A stretch of 64,000 nucleotides of DNA, taken from assembly GCF_005930355.1 (NCBI RefSeq), contig NZ_VDBO01000013.1, positions 62,001 to 126,000 on the forward strand, written 5' to 3'. Made by a program: the position numbers and the translations under genes. This DNA is from Paenibacillus sinopodophylli (GTDB lineage Bacteria; Bacillota; Bacilli; Paenibacillales; Paenibacillaceae). The notes beneath the pieces were generated by a model, which worked only from the letters and a program-made list of their open reading frames with translations, was not told where the DNA came from and made no database searches. Positions 51,461 to 59,119 of the stretch are shown in pieces (the first letter of the stretch is position 1; each line of letters starts with the position of its first letter).

Positions 51461-52429
51461 TTGGCTTGGATAGAGAGTCACCAAGAACTAGCGAGGCATC
51501 CGAAAACGAAGCGTTTATCGCGGAAGTTGGGTGTAACTGTTCCGACAGTTGTCGGTCACTTACATATGCTATGGTGGTGGGCTGTTGATTACGCTCAAGA
51601 CGGTAATATCTCCGATTATGATCCCGAGGACATAGCGGAAGCGATAGACTGGCCGACAGACAAGGCGGACAACCTCCTGCAAGCCCTTGTTGACGCGGGT
51701 TTTGTCGATAAAGTGGAACGTTGCGTGACCATTCATGATTGGTTTGATTACGCAGGACGTTTGGTAGACAACCGCGAGAAGAACAAGGAAAGGAAGCGGA
51801 AGTCACGCGAGAATATAAAAAAAGGCAAAGAGAGTCACGCAAATGTCACAAGTGACACAAGCGTGACTCTTGGTGACGGGTCAAACGGTCACGGGGCTAC
51901 AGTACCTAACCAGACCTTACCTTACCTAACCAGACCTAACCCTACCCAACAAGACCAAACCAACACCATACAAGAGCAGAGCGGCAAACCGCCTGCTGGT
52001 GGTATTGATCCTAATTATAATCCATTTCGTCTTTTTGAAGCAGAAGGATTTGGAACAATCAGTTCTGTAACTGCCGATAAGATCAATTGTTACATCGACG
52101 ACTTCGGAGAACGTTGGGTATGTGAAGCTATGAAAATAGCGGTTGTTGCTGGGAAGCGAAATTTGACTTATGTGAACGGGATTCTAAAAAAATTCAAATC
52201 CGAGGGTGTTGATGATCCTTGGAATGCGGAGCGAAAGCCCGGAGCCAGTCAATCAAGTTCGCGTTCTGGCAAACCCAGGATTGATATCGTGCCGGAAGAA
52301 CAGGCAAAAACAGAAATGAGCGAAGTTGAGCTTCGAGAAATACACAATCTAGCAAGGAAGATGGAAAACAAGCCACCTTTAACGGATGCTGAATTTCAAG
52401 AAATCCTTCGCGAGAGCGGAAAGGAATGA
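51461..52429 (+). CDS. DnaD-like phage replication initiation protein
   Basis: 322 residues from TTG 51461 with AAAGGAGG upstream. N-terminal winged-helix part: LARHPKTKRLSRKLGVTVPTVVGHLHMLWWWAVDYA, DIAEAIDWP, LLQALVDAGFVDK. A low-complexity linker (~115-185) is encoded by dyad and repeat DNA. The C-terminal DnaD-like domain is NPFRLFEAEGFGTISSVTADKI...ICEAMKIAV-type, then NLTYVNGILKKF. Such proteins bind the phage origin, often inside their own gene, and recruit the host helicase loader. Confidence 0.82.
   Translation: MAWIESHQELARHPKTKRLSRKLGVTVPTVVGHLHMLWWWAVDYAQDGNISDYDPEDIAEAIDWPTDKADNLLQALVDAGFVDKVERCVTIHDWFDYAGRLVDNREKNKERKRKSRENIKKGKESHANVTSDTSVTLGDGSNGHGATVPNQTLPYLTRPNPTQQDQTNTIQEQSGKPPAGGIDPNYNPFRLFEAEGFGTISSVTADKINCYIDDFGERWVCEAMKIAVVAGKRNLTYVNGILKKFKSEGVDDPWNAERKPGASQSSSRSGKPRIDIVPEEQAKTEMSEVELREIHNLARKMENKPPLTDAEFQEILRESGKE
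51831..51962. other. candidate phage replication origin: 40-bp dyad and 20-bp iterons
   Basis: A dyad runs 51831-51870: AGAGTCACGC ... GCGTGACTCT outer arms and TGTCAC-AA-GTGACA inner arms. More GTCAC/GTGAC half-sites follow to ~51894. Three 20-base direct repeats follow at 51903-51922, 51923-51942 and 51943-51962 (unit begins TACCTAACCAGACC; 18/20 and 16/20 matches between neighbours). As 20 is not a multiple of three, the repeat is read in three frames and so must be kept at the DNA level. It lies inside the replication-protein gene. Confidence 0.75.
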
Positions 52430-52433
52430 TTCA

Positions 52434-52700
52434 ATGACCAGACCCAAGAAAGAGCGGAAAGTAATCGTTTGCGACGAACTGGATTTTTCGTGGCACAAAG
52501 AGCAGACGGTAGTGCTGCTACGACTACACAAGGAAGGAAAGAACATCCAGCAAATAGCAAGTCGTTTCCGCCGCCCGAAAGAAGAGATCCTTATAGCACT
52601 CATAGGTTTATTACCACAGCACGAACTAGCAGAAATGCTCAGAGATTGCTGGGGCGTAAAGAATAATGACAAGCCCAAGAAATTTGAGTGCATAGATTAA
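52434..52700 (+). CDS. small phage helix-turn-helix-like protein
   Basis: 88 residues from ATG 52434 with AAAGGA upstream. Centre: TVVLLRLHKEGKNIQQIASRFRRPKEEILIALIGL, which reads as a helix-turn-helix. Starts five bases after the DnaD-like gene and precedes the sliding clamp; a replication accessory role is plausible but unproven. Confidence 0.6.
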   Translation: MTRPKKERKVIVCDELDFSWHKEQTVVLLRLHKEGKNIQQIASRFRRPKEEILIALIGLLPQHELAEMLRDCWGVKNNDKPKKFECID

Positions 52701-52722
52701 CTAGCTCAGAGAGGAGATCCTG

Positions 52723-53814
52723 ATGAAATTTGTAATACACCGAAATGTGTTGCTTGCCCCTTTGTCTCAAGCTGCGGAAGCAGCAGACGGAAAAAGCAAT
52801 CTGGCGCTTATTAACGGAGTGTACATTGAAGCTTCTGAAAACGGGCTGCGGCTTGTTGGAACGGATACAAAATTAACGATTGAGAGTGTGGTACCAACCT
52901 CGGATGTGGAGATTCTGCAAGCCGGTCATGTTGTGTTAGTGGCGAAATCAGTAGTTGAAATCATTAAGAAGATGCCGGATGGCTTGATGCGAGTAGAGCT
53001 GATTGGCTCGAAAATTCGATTCATATCAGGAAAATCCAAGCTCGAGATGTCAGGTACGGACGTAATAGGCAGCCCTTATCCAGCGATTCCCGAAGGCGAT
53101 GCAATTACGCTTGATTGGGAAACGTTTAAAAAAATGCTGACACAATGTTCCTACGCCATTTCGAAGAGCGAGACGGAACCCATTCTAATGGGGATCAGAA
53201 CAGAGACGCGAAACGGAAGACTGCTGCTGACGGGATGTGACCGCACTCGGCTTGCAATCGTTTCTGAACCAGTTGATTTCGAGATACCACAATCCGTCAT
53301 CATATCCGGCATTCACTTGCGGAAGATCAGGAATCTGTTCAGCAACGGCAATGTCAAGCTCATAATCACCAACAACAAAGCAATCTTTCATACGGACAAG
53401 CTTGCAGCTTATATCCAGATCCTTGACGGAAAGTATCCTCCTGTCGATCGCCTTATTGATCCGAGCAATGCGACTAAAATCATTATCCCTACGCAAACTT
53501 TGATCGGCTCTATTGAACGCGCACGGATCACATCGGATTCAGACAAAATATTCGTCAACATCTCCAGCCAAGAAATAAACATCTCCAGCCACAACGACTC
53601 CGGCGGAGCTGCTGACGAATCAATTCCTTTGGATCGGTTCGAGGGAGAGGAAATGCGAATGGCGATTAATTCGGAACACATCCTCGAAGCGCTTAAAGCG
53701 ATTGAAGATGAGGAAGTAACAATTCGCATCATCGGCTTAAAACAACCTTTAATCATTTCAAACGGTGATGAGGACTTTGGAGTTCACGTCATCACTCAAT
53801 TACTGAGCAGATAG
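52723..53814 (+). CDS. phage-encoded DNA polymerase III beta-clamp homologue
   Basis: 363 residues, the length of host DnaN. MKFVIHRNVLLAPLSQAAEAADGKSNLALINGVYIEA and LVGTDTKLTIE open domain I; FKKMLTQCSYAISKSETEPILMGI and LLTGCDRTRLAIV mark domain II; domain III ends with a variant tail (VITQLLSR, where host clamps end in a P-V/M-R-type motif). It forms a ring on DNA and may hijack the host polymerase. GGAGATCCTG precedes the ATG. It is in the replication operon right after the DnaD-like gene. Confidence 0.9.
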   Translation: MKFVIHRNVLLAPLSQAAEAADGKSNLALINGVYIEASENGLRLVGTDTKLTIESVVPTSDVEILQAGHVVLVAKSVVEIIKKMPDGLMRVELIGSKIRFISGKSKLEMSGTDVIGSPYPAIPEGDAITLDWETFKKMLTQCSYAISKSETEPILMGIRTETRNGRLLLTGCDRTRLAIVSEPVDFEIPQSVIISGIHLRKIRNLFSNGNVKLIITNNKAIFHTDKLAAYIQILDGKYPPVDRLIDPSNATKIIIPTQTLIGSIERARITSDSDKIFVNISSQEINISSHNDSGGAADESIPLDRFEGEEMRMAINSEHILEALKAIEDEEVTIRIIGLKQPLIISNGDEDFGVHVITQLLSR

Positions 53815-53825
53815 GAGGGTTGCAC

Positions 53826-53924
53826 ATGCAGGAGCAAGTGGTATTTGAGCAAATCGTCATGGAAATTGTTGACGGACAACTTGTTGTTCAAGAGCCTGAA
53901 CCGAGCGACTCCACAAACAGATAG
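53826..53924 (+). CDS. very small phage protein (32 residues)
   Basis: ATG 53826 to TAG 53922-53924, with AGGAGG seven bases upstream. Acidic: begins MQEQVVFEQIVMEIVDG and ends EPSDSTNR. It starts 11 bases after the clamp gene. Unknown; kept because of the strong ribosome site. Confidence 0.5.
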   Translation: MQEQVVFEQIVMEIVDGQLVVQEPEPSDSTNR

Positions 53925-53939
53925 AGAGGGTGCGTTAAA

Positions 53940-54419
53940 TTGGATATGAACAATGTTAAAAAATCAACTAAAGAACAACCAGGAAAGCCGACTCAACATG
54001 GCATGACACTGGGAGATGTTTGGTTTTCTTCCAAACAACACGGAGTAAATTTCACTCAGCTGCTAGAAAAGTTTAATTGCTTTAAGAATCCAGAGTACGC
54101 TGCAGCTTGCTATATTGTTTCTCATCCTGAAATATTTCATAGAATCGACTGGAACAAATCAAGCGGACCGATCGGTTGGTATTGGGGTGAGTGGATTGGC
54201 GATGATGAAAATGGCTATTGGACGGAATCAACTATAGTCGGACAACTATCCAGTTCATACCGCGGTTTAGTCCAATCTGTTGTAGAGTTATATACCGGCA
54301 GTAAACATTACTTTGATCTAGCAAGCTGGCTAGACAATGCTGGCGATGAAGTATATAAGCTATTTGTACAGTCCTTAGGTATTCGCAGGGATCGTTTCGT
54401 GATTGATGTATCTGAATGA
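53940..54419 (+). CDS. hypothetical phage protein
   Basis: 159 residues from TTG 53940 (ATG 53946 also possible). Core: GMTLGDVWFSSKQHGVNFTQLLEKFNCFKNPEYAAACYIVSHPEIF and HYFDLASWLDNAGDEVYKLFVQSLG. No catalytic motif seen and no named family assigned. Middle of the early operon. Confidence 0.65.
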   Translation: MDMNNVKKSTKEQPGKPTQHGMTLGDVWFSSKQHGVNFTQLLEKFNCFKNPEYAAACYIVSHPEIFHRIDWNKSSGPIGWYWGEWIGDDENGYWTESTIVGQLSSSYRGLVQSVVELYTGSKHYFDLASWLDNAGDEVYKLFVQSLGIRRDRFVIDVSE

Positions 54420-54450
54420 ATATTGAGGAACTTGAAAGGATGAAGTCAAT

Positions 54451-54906
54451 ATGGGTAGCCAATTAAGAGTTACATTCTCACGCTTGGATCAAGGCCTAAT
54501 AGAAGGACTTGAAAGGCAGATTACCGAGCGGCTGGATAAGGATTTGGATTCAGACGTCCTACAAATGTTTGAATATCTCATCATGAGTCGCGATGTCGCT
54601 TGGGATCATATAGAGCAACAACAGAGGGAGATAGAGAAGCTGAAACACGAACTCTTCAACGCAAAGTCGTTGCGCGATTTTGCAGTTAAACACGCTAACG
54701 AGTCGAGGTCTCTCAATCAAGAAGAGAAAGGGCATGGACCTATCGTTATTCATCAAAATGAAGACGGATCAGTACAATTGCGAGATAACTTAACGCGCTT
54801 CTGGTGCGCATGTGGGCAGCCGGCAGTTGAGCATTTTGAAAACGAGCTTCCGCAATATCGTTTTCAGTGTATAAAACATGCACACGAAACAAGGAACGCA
54901 GGCTGA
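54451..54906 (+). CDS. coiled-coil phage protein with a C-terminal Cys motif
   Basis: 151 residues. VTFSRLDQGLIEGLERQITERL, then a coiled coil (HIEQQQREIEKLKHELFNAKSL), then FWCACGQPAVEHF...FQCIKHAHE, which could bind zinc. Function unknown. Confidence 0.6.
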   Translation: MGSQLRVTFSRLDQGLIEGLERQITERLDKDLDSDVLQMFEYLIMSRDVAWDHIEQQQREIEKLKHELFNAKSLRDFAVKHANESRSLNQEEKGHGPIVIHQNEDGSVQLRDNLTRFWCACGQPAVEHFENELPQYRFQCIKHAHETRNAG

Positions 54907-54935
54907 ATCTTAATGAACATGAAGGAGGAAGGGAA

Positions 54936-55328
54936 ATGTTAAAAGTTAGGGATTTAGTCGAAGTAGTGAAGCCGTTCTATTGGCTCCGTGATGAGCAGTT
55001 TGAAATCGGAGAAAGGTTCATTTTCGAAGCACAGCATGTTGGGCACGGTTTTGAAGCGTGGGTTAAAAAGGTTGATGATAAAGTCTTCGTTTATCGATTA
55101 TGTAAGTGCGATTCGGTCGCTGCTCGGTCACTGGAAGAGGCGTTACAGTGGTACAAGGATACGACAGGTGTACCTGATGATGAGCTATATAGCTCTGAGG
55201 AAATAGAAGTTTTGTCGTTTGACTATGAAGTATACGACGAGGATAGGAAAGGGTTAATGTCCATCCAACAAATCATAGACCAGCATTGGAGTGGAGAGCC
55301 TTTCATCGCTTGTTCTACAGAATGGTAG
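54936..55328 (+). CDS. hypothetical phage protein
   Basis: 130 residues from ATG 54936 with AAGGAGGAAGGG upstream. LKVRDLVEVVKPFYWLRDEQFEIGERFIFEA suggests a small beta-barrel (SH3-like). Acidic C-terminus. Family not recognised. Confidence 0.6.
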   Translation: MLKVRDLVEVVKPFYWLRDEQFEIGERFIFEAQHVGHGFEAWVKKVDDKVFVYRLCKCDSVAARSLEEALQWYKDTTGVPDDELYSSEEIEVLSFDYEVYDEDRKGLMSIQQIIDQHWSGEPFIACSTEW

Positions 55329-55375
55329 ACGCGAGCAGATTTGGAAATTAAGAAACAAGAGAGAGGGTGATTGCA

Positions 55376-55593
55376 ATGAGCAACCCTGTAGACCATCCAG
55401 TACACTATACATCGGGAAATATAGAGTGCATAGATGCGATTGAGTCAGCGATCTCTAACTTGAGTGGGATCGAGGCAGCTTGCACAGCGAATGCAATAAA
55501 GTATCTATGGCGCTGGAAGCAAAAAACGGAGTAGAGGATTTGAAGAAGGCGCAATGGTACATTAATCATCTAATCGTAGGCATAGAAAAATAA
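55376..55593 (+). pseudogene. DUF3310 family gene with a frameshift at an A6 run
   Basis: ATG 55376; GAGAGGGTG upstream. The reading frame gives NPVDHPVHYTSGNIECIDAIE and ACTANAIKYLWRWKQK, the DUF3310 signature, then stops at TAG 55532-55534 (52 residues). Shifting back one base at the AAAAAA (55521-55526) continues with NGVEDLKKAQWYINHLI, exactly the missing family C-terminus, to TAA 55591-55593. Either a real one-base loss, a sequencing error in the homopolymer, or recoding (AAA slipping -1). The family's role is unknown; it is common in phages. Confidence 0.8.
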
Positions 55594-55597
55594 AAAA

Positions 55598-55635
55598 GCC
55601 TCCGGCATCAGTTGGGTAACGGGCGCCGGAGGACT
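55598..55635 (+). terminator. hairpin after the DUF3310 gene
   Basis: CCTCCGGC and GCCGGAGG pair, loop about 17 bases. No good T-run follows, so terminator strength is doubtful. Confidence 0.5.
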
Positions 55636-55681
55636 TCTGCAATCACTCATCTTCCATTATAACATAAAGGGGATGAGGGGA

Positions 55682-56077
55682 ATGTTGGCAATGGCAATGG
55701 ACTGGTATGGTGAACAGATAGAATTATTTCCGAAAGCCACTAAATCCGAATTAAAGATAGCAAAAGCAGCACTATCGAGGTATCGCCGTATGAAATCGGT
55801 TGTTAATGATTTCGAAACAAAAGGGATCGATTCACTTGCACCAAAGCAAGCAGGCTATTACAATGCCTATAAAGTAAGCGTGGGGATCATCGAGCGAGCA
55901 GTCAACCTAATCCAAGATGTCGATGTTAAGCGCATAATCGACGTTAGGTATATTAAAGGGCAGCCTCACCATGTGACTGTTGCGAGGTTCGAGTTTTGGC
56001 ATCCTTCAACTGTGGATCGGAAAATTAATCGAGGTATCGAATCGGTTGCAAATACAATTAAACTTTGGGAAATCTGA
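55682..56077 (+). CDS. phage late-transcription regulator-like protein (ArpU/sigma-region-4-like)
   Basis: 131 residues from ATG 55682, nine bases after AAAGGGG (ATG 55673 and 55691 also possible). RYRRMKSVVNDFETKGIDSL and VDVKRIIDVRYIKGQPHHVTVARFEFWHPSTVDRKINRGIESVANTI resemble the ArpU/RinA class, with a C-terminal helix-turn-helix. Its position between early genes and the terminase region is the normal place for a late-gene activator. Confidence 0.7.
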   Translation: MLAMAMDWYGEQIELFPKATKSELKIAKAALSRYRRMKSVVNDFETKGIDSLAPKQAGYYNAYKVSVGIIERAVNLIQDVDVKRIIDVRYIKGQPHHVTVARFEFWHPSTVDRKINRGIESVANTIKLWEI

Positions 56078-56212
56078 AATTATATTAGTTTGCTCAATAG
56101 ACATAAAAAAGAGATGCACAAAAAACATAGGAAAGGTTTTTGCTTGTAACCAAAAAATGTATGTCTAAATATAGAATTTTATATTATATTTGTAACAAGG
56201 AGATGGTGTAAT

Positions 56213-57550
56213 ATGGCAAGAATACCTAGGCAGAAAAGAATATTGAAAAGTGAAGTAAAAGGAATAGTGTCGATTAGAATAAGGGGTTTCAAATCGTTTT
56301 TAAAAGAAAGTCACATATCAATTAAGCCATTGACAATTTTAGCAGGATCAAATAGTTCAGGAAAATCCAGTATTTTTCAACCCATTTTATTAATGAAACA
56401 AACATTGGATGAAAGCTATGATCCTGGTGCGCTTCAATTAAATGGACCGAATGTAAAGTTTTCGAGTTCCTCCCAAATAATAAGCATGGGATCTGAAAGC
56501 GCAGAGTTTTTTGTTGAAGTTGAAAATGGAAGCGGAGAGAAAGTTGGTATTACATATATCAAACGAGAGGAGAGTAAAGCGGGTTTTGAAATAAAGAATA
56601 TGAAGATAAAGCAAGGAAAAACAAACATAAAACTTGAGGAATCAATGAATGAAGCAGATGTAGTCAGTGCAATGAAAGAAGTGAGAGGTGATGGTTTTCA
56701 ATATTACTATAATAAAGATCTTACACCTACTATAGTACGCAATAGATGTTTTCTTGATATCGGTTTATATGACAAGGAAGAAAATGGGTATATATTATAC
56801 CAACAAAGAACAACTTTCCTAATTGAAAGAAACATCAGGAATATAATGCATCTTCCTGGGTTAAGAGGTAACCCAGAAAGAAATTATCCTGTTACAGCAG
56901 TTGATTTTGAAAGAATGAATTTTTCAGGTACTTTTGAAAAATATGTTGCAAGCATTATAGCTCAGTGGAAAGATACTCAAAATGTCGTAATGTTAAATGT
57001 ATTGAAAATTAATCTAAAAAAATTAGGCTTAGCCAAAAATATAGACACAAAGTACATTAATGATACGGAGATTGCAATATACGTAAGTCGGAGTAATTCT
57101 AGTGATGATGATGATATCGTCAGTATAGCTGATGTAGGATTGGGACTCTCTCAAACGTTACCTATACTAGTCGCACTTCAAGTTGCTAAGGAAGGTCAAA
57201 TTGTTTATATAGAGCAACCTGAAATACATTTGCATCCTCGCGCCCAGTATGAATTAGCAACGATATTTTCTGACGCTATCGCTAGAGGTGTGAAAATCGT
57301 AGCGGAGACACATAGTTCTGTGTTTTTAAGAGGAATTCAAACATTGGTTGCTTCTAAAGAAATTCCACAAGAAAAAGTAAAACTACATTGGTTTTTAAGA
57401 GATTCCCAAACAGGATATTCATTTGTCGAAAGTGCTGATTTAGACGATACTGGGAGTTTTGGAGAATGGCCAGAAGATTTTGACGACACAAACTTGACAG
57501 CAGAGGCAAATTATTTAAATGCTGTTGAAAAGAGGCTTCTTGGTGAGTAA
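56213..57550 (+). CDS. DUF3696/AAA_21-like ATPase, probable defence cargo
   Basis: 445 residues; AACAAGGAG precedes the ATG. SIRIRGFKSFLKESHISIKPLTILAGSNSSGKSSI has a Walker A of the SMC/OLD type (GSNSSGKSS, ~44-52). ADVGLGLSQTLPILVAL is signature-like; IVYIEQPEIHLHPRAQYELA (~328) is Walker B with a D-to-E style core; VAETHSSVFLRG follows. The end, TGSFGEWPEDFDD, is the DUF3696 motif. AT-rich compared with flanking phage genes. It overlaps a PIN-like nuclease gene by eight bases, so the pair is one unit. Role in phage exclusion is inferred. Confidence 0.82.
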   Translation: MARIPRQKRILKSEVKGIVSIRIRGFKSFLKESHISIKPLTILAGSNSSGKSSIFQPILLMKQTLDESYDPGALQLNGPNVKFSSSSQIISMGSESAEFFVEVENGSGEKVGITYIKREESKAGFEIKNMKIKQGKTNIKLEESMNEADVVSAMKEVRGDGFQYYYNKDLTPTIVRNRCFLDIGLYDKEENGYILYQQRTTFLIERNIRNIMHLPGLRGNPERNYPVTAVDFERMNFSGTFEKYVASIIAQWKDTQNVVMLNVLKINLKKLGLAKNIDTKYINDTEIAIYVSRSNSSDDDDIVSIADVGLGLSQTLPILVALQVAKEGQIVYIEQPEIHLHPRAQYELATIFSDAIARGVKIVAETHSSVFLRGIQTLVASKEIPQEKVKLHWFLRDSQTGYSFVESADLDDTGSFGEWPEDFDDTNLTAEANYLNAVEKRLLGE

Positions 57551-58106
57551 AAAAGTATTTGATATTGTTATTGATGCTTCAGTTGCTCGTTCAGCAGGTG
57601 AAACAATTCACCCCATTTCAAAGAGTTGTAGAGATTTCTTAGAGGATTTTCGTTCTAGTAAAAATATTCTAGTGATGTCAAAGACTATTTTTGCTGAATG
57701 GAAAAAACATCAGTCTAGATTTTCATCGACCTGGAGAAACAATATTATTGCAAGTAAACGATTGAAGGTTATAGATGATATTGAATATGAACAAATTAGG
57801 ACGACTATAGACAAGTATGCTCCAAATGATAAGGCTAAAGATGCAATATTAAAAGATGTTCATCTAGTAGAAGCAGCAATACAGACCGATGAAATAATAA
57901 TCTCTTGTGATAATAAAATGAGAGTATTACTGTATAATCTTACCTCAAAATGCGGTGACTTAAAGAATATAGTTTGGGTGAATCCAGTCAATCCATACGA
58001 ATCAGCCTCGGAATGGATACAAAATGGATGCCCAAAAGACCAAGAAAGAAAATTACTACACTTTATGGATAGCGTTGCAGCAACAAGTCAAAGAGATCAT
58101 GAATGA
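57543..58106 (+). CDS. PIN-like nuclease, partner of the ATPase
   Basis: 187 residues from GTG 57543, inside the ATPase stop, with AGAGG eight bases before. The acidic residues of a PIN fold are in order: VIDASVARS (Asp ~11), FAEWKKH (Glu ~52), ILKDVHLVEAAIQ (Asp ~105) and ISCDNKMRV (Asp ~123). PIN domains cut RNA or structured DNA. Overlapping genes suggest the ATPase controls this effector. No toxin-antitoxin partner of VapB type is present. Confidence 0.78.
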   Translation: MSKKVFDIVIDASVARSAGETIHPISKSCRDFLEDFRSSKNILVMSKTIFAEWKKHQSRFSSTWRNNIIASKRLKVIDDIEYEQIRTTIDKYAPNDKAKDAILKDVHLVEAAIQTDEIIISCDNKMRVLLYNLTSKCGDLKNIVWVNPVNPYESASEWIQNGCPKDQERKLLHFMDSVAATSQRDHE

Positions 58107-58186
58107 TAAAAATTAATCCTACTGTTTTTATTTTAAAATTTGCGTGTAATTCACGTGAAATCAGCGTCAAAAATAAGAGTGCCCAA

Positions 58187-58243
58187 AAGGTACAGTAATG
58201 ACAAGGAGTTAAACACTCCCGATCATAACTGTACCTTTTTTTA
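58187..58243 (+). terminator. terminator of the ATPase-PIN pair
   Basis: AAGGTACAGT and ACTGTACCTT are perfect arms around an inner GGAGT/ACTCC stem, then TTTTTTT. Confidence 0.85.
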
Positions 58244-58250
58244 TTTAGTA

Positions 58251-58365
58251 GTCCTTTGAAAACTGGATAGGTCGTGCGAAAAGGCGATAGCCAAAGTAGC
58301 TGGGGACAGTAGGCGCGGTATCTGTCAGCAGACAGAGGTTCAGATTCCTCTCCCTAAGAAGCGAC
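58251..58365 (+). ncRNA. candidate structured RNA with boxA-like start and tRNA-like 3' arms
   Basis: GTCCTTTGAAAACT (58251-58264) resembles rRNA-operon boxA. A hairpin TCTGTC-AGCA-GACAGA (58321-58336) and an overlapping T-arm-like AGAGG-TTCAGATT-CCTCT (58334-58351) follow. No acceptor stem of seven pairs or normal anticodon arm could be drawn, so it is not called a tRNA. Low confidence. Confidence 0.3.
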
Positions 58366-58401
58366 TCTAAATAATTCGATAATCCTCCATTCATCCATCC
58401 C

Positions 58402-58643
58402 TATGGCTCATTGGAAGATTATCGAAACAAAGAAAGGCGGCGATCCGGTTGAGGTTTACAAGACGATTACCCACGGTAAGCGACAGCAAACAACAACCGG
58501 CTAAATGCCGCGGCTGTCCATGGGGCAGGCAAGAGGGATTGAAACAATTCTGCAGCAGAGTGAGGTGTGTGAAGAATGTACCAATGGATAGAGAGGTTCG
58601 CAAGAAAGCTCCAGCCATACATGGACGTCCTGCCTCCTCGTAA
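58402..58643 (+). pseudogene. possible frameshifted small Cys-rich phage protein
   Basis: ATG 58402 opens MAHWKIIETKKGGDPVEVYKTITH and stops after 33 codons. A +1 frame (open from 58449) gives AKCRGCPWGRQEGLKQFCSRVRC, four Cys in a zinc-ribbon-like pattern, ending at TAA 58641-58643. Neither part alone has a good ribosome site; together they would make one ~80-residue protein. A broken gene or two unrelated frames are both possible. Confidence 0.35.
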
Positions 58644-58706
58644 TCGCAGAGAACGCCGTCACGGCAGACAACAGTGACAAGCGCATAGCGCTTCACATAT
58701 AAAGCA

Positions 58707-58780
58707 GCCCTGCACTGTTGGGTAGCACCCAAAACTATGATGAGGAGGCACCTCCATCCTAGTAACACACTTTGCAGGGC
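58707..58780 (+). ncRNA. candidate three-way-junction RNA
   Basis: GCCCTGCA (58707-58714) pairs perfectly with TGCAGGGC (58773-58780). Between them are a TTGGGT-AGC-ACCCAA hairpin (58718-58732) and a GGAGG/CCTCC hairpin (58744-58755). No gene covers it on the plus strand. Function unknown. The remaining gap to 58918 has nothing more than AT-rich sequence. Confidence 0.4.
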
Positions 58781-58918
58781 AAACAAAAAGAGCCGCAGGC
58801 GTTCTTCGCCATACGACTCTTCGACCGATGCTTTCGGATTTAGAATTATATTATCATAATTATCATAAATGTAGAATAGGCAGATGAATTTTTAATATAA
58901 ATAATTGAGGTGATGTTA

Positions 58919-59119
58919 TTGAAACCGACTATAGACAATCTTGAACTAAGAATTCAGGAGCTTGAATTAGGAATGGAGAAACTAAAGGTTGATATTGAAA
59001 ATGCCATTCAATTCATGACTAATAATTTCTCGAATCAACTCCAAATTGTCATGGAAGAGTATAAAAAAAGCTTAAAAAAAGAAACAATTGAGTTCATTAA
59101 TAATTACAAACAACATTGA
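58919..59119 (+). CDS. small coiled-coil protein
   Basis: 66 residues from TTG 58919 (GAGGTG six bases before; GTG 58910 is in frame but overlaps that site). DNLELRIQELELGMEKLKVDIENAIQFM is a heptad coiled coil, with a basic end. It overlaps the convergent Abi-alpha-like gene by 16 bases. Unknown role. Confidence 0.5.
   Translation: MKPTIDNLELRIQELELGMEKLKVDIENAIQFMTNNFSNQLQIVMEEYKKSLKKETIEFINNYKQH

Noticed and set aside
58257..58360. tRNA gene
   Set aside because: T-arm-like hairpin present, but the loop has eight bases and no acceptor stem or anticodon arm could be drawn; kept only as a structured-RNA candidate.
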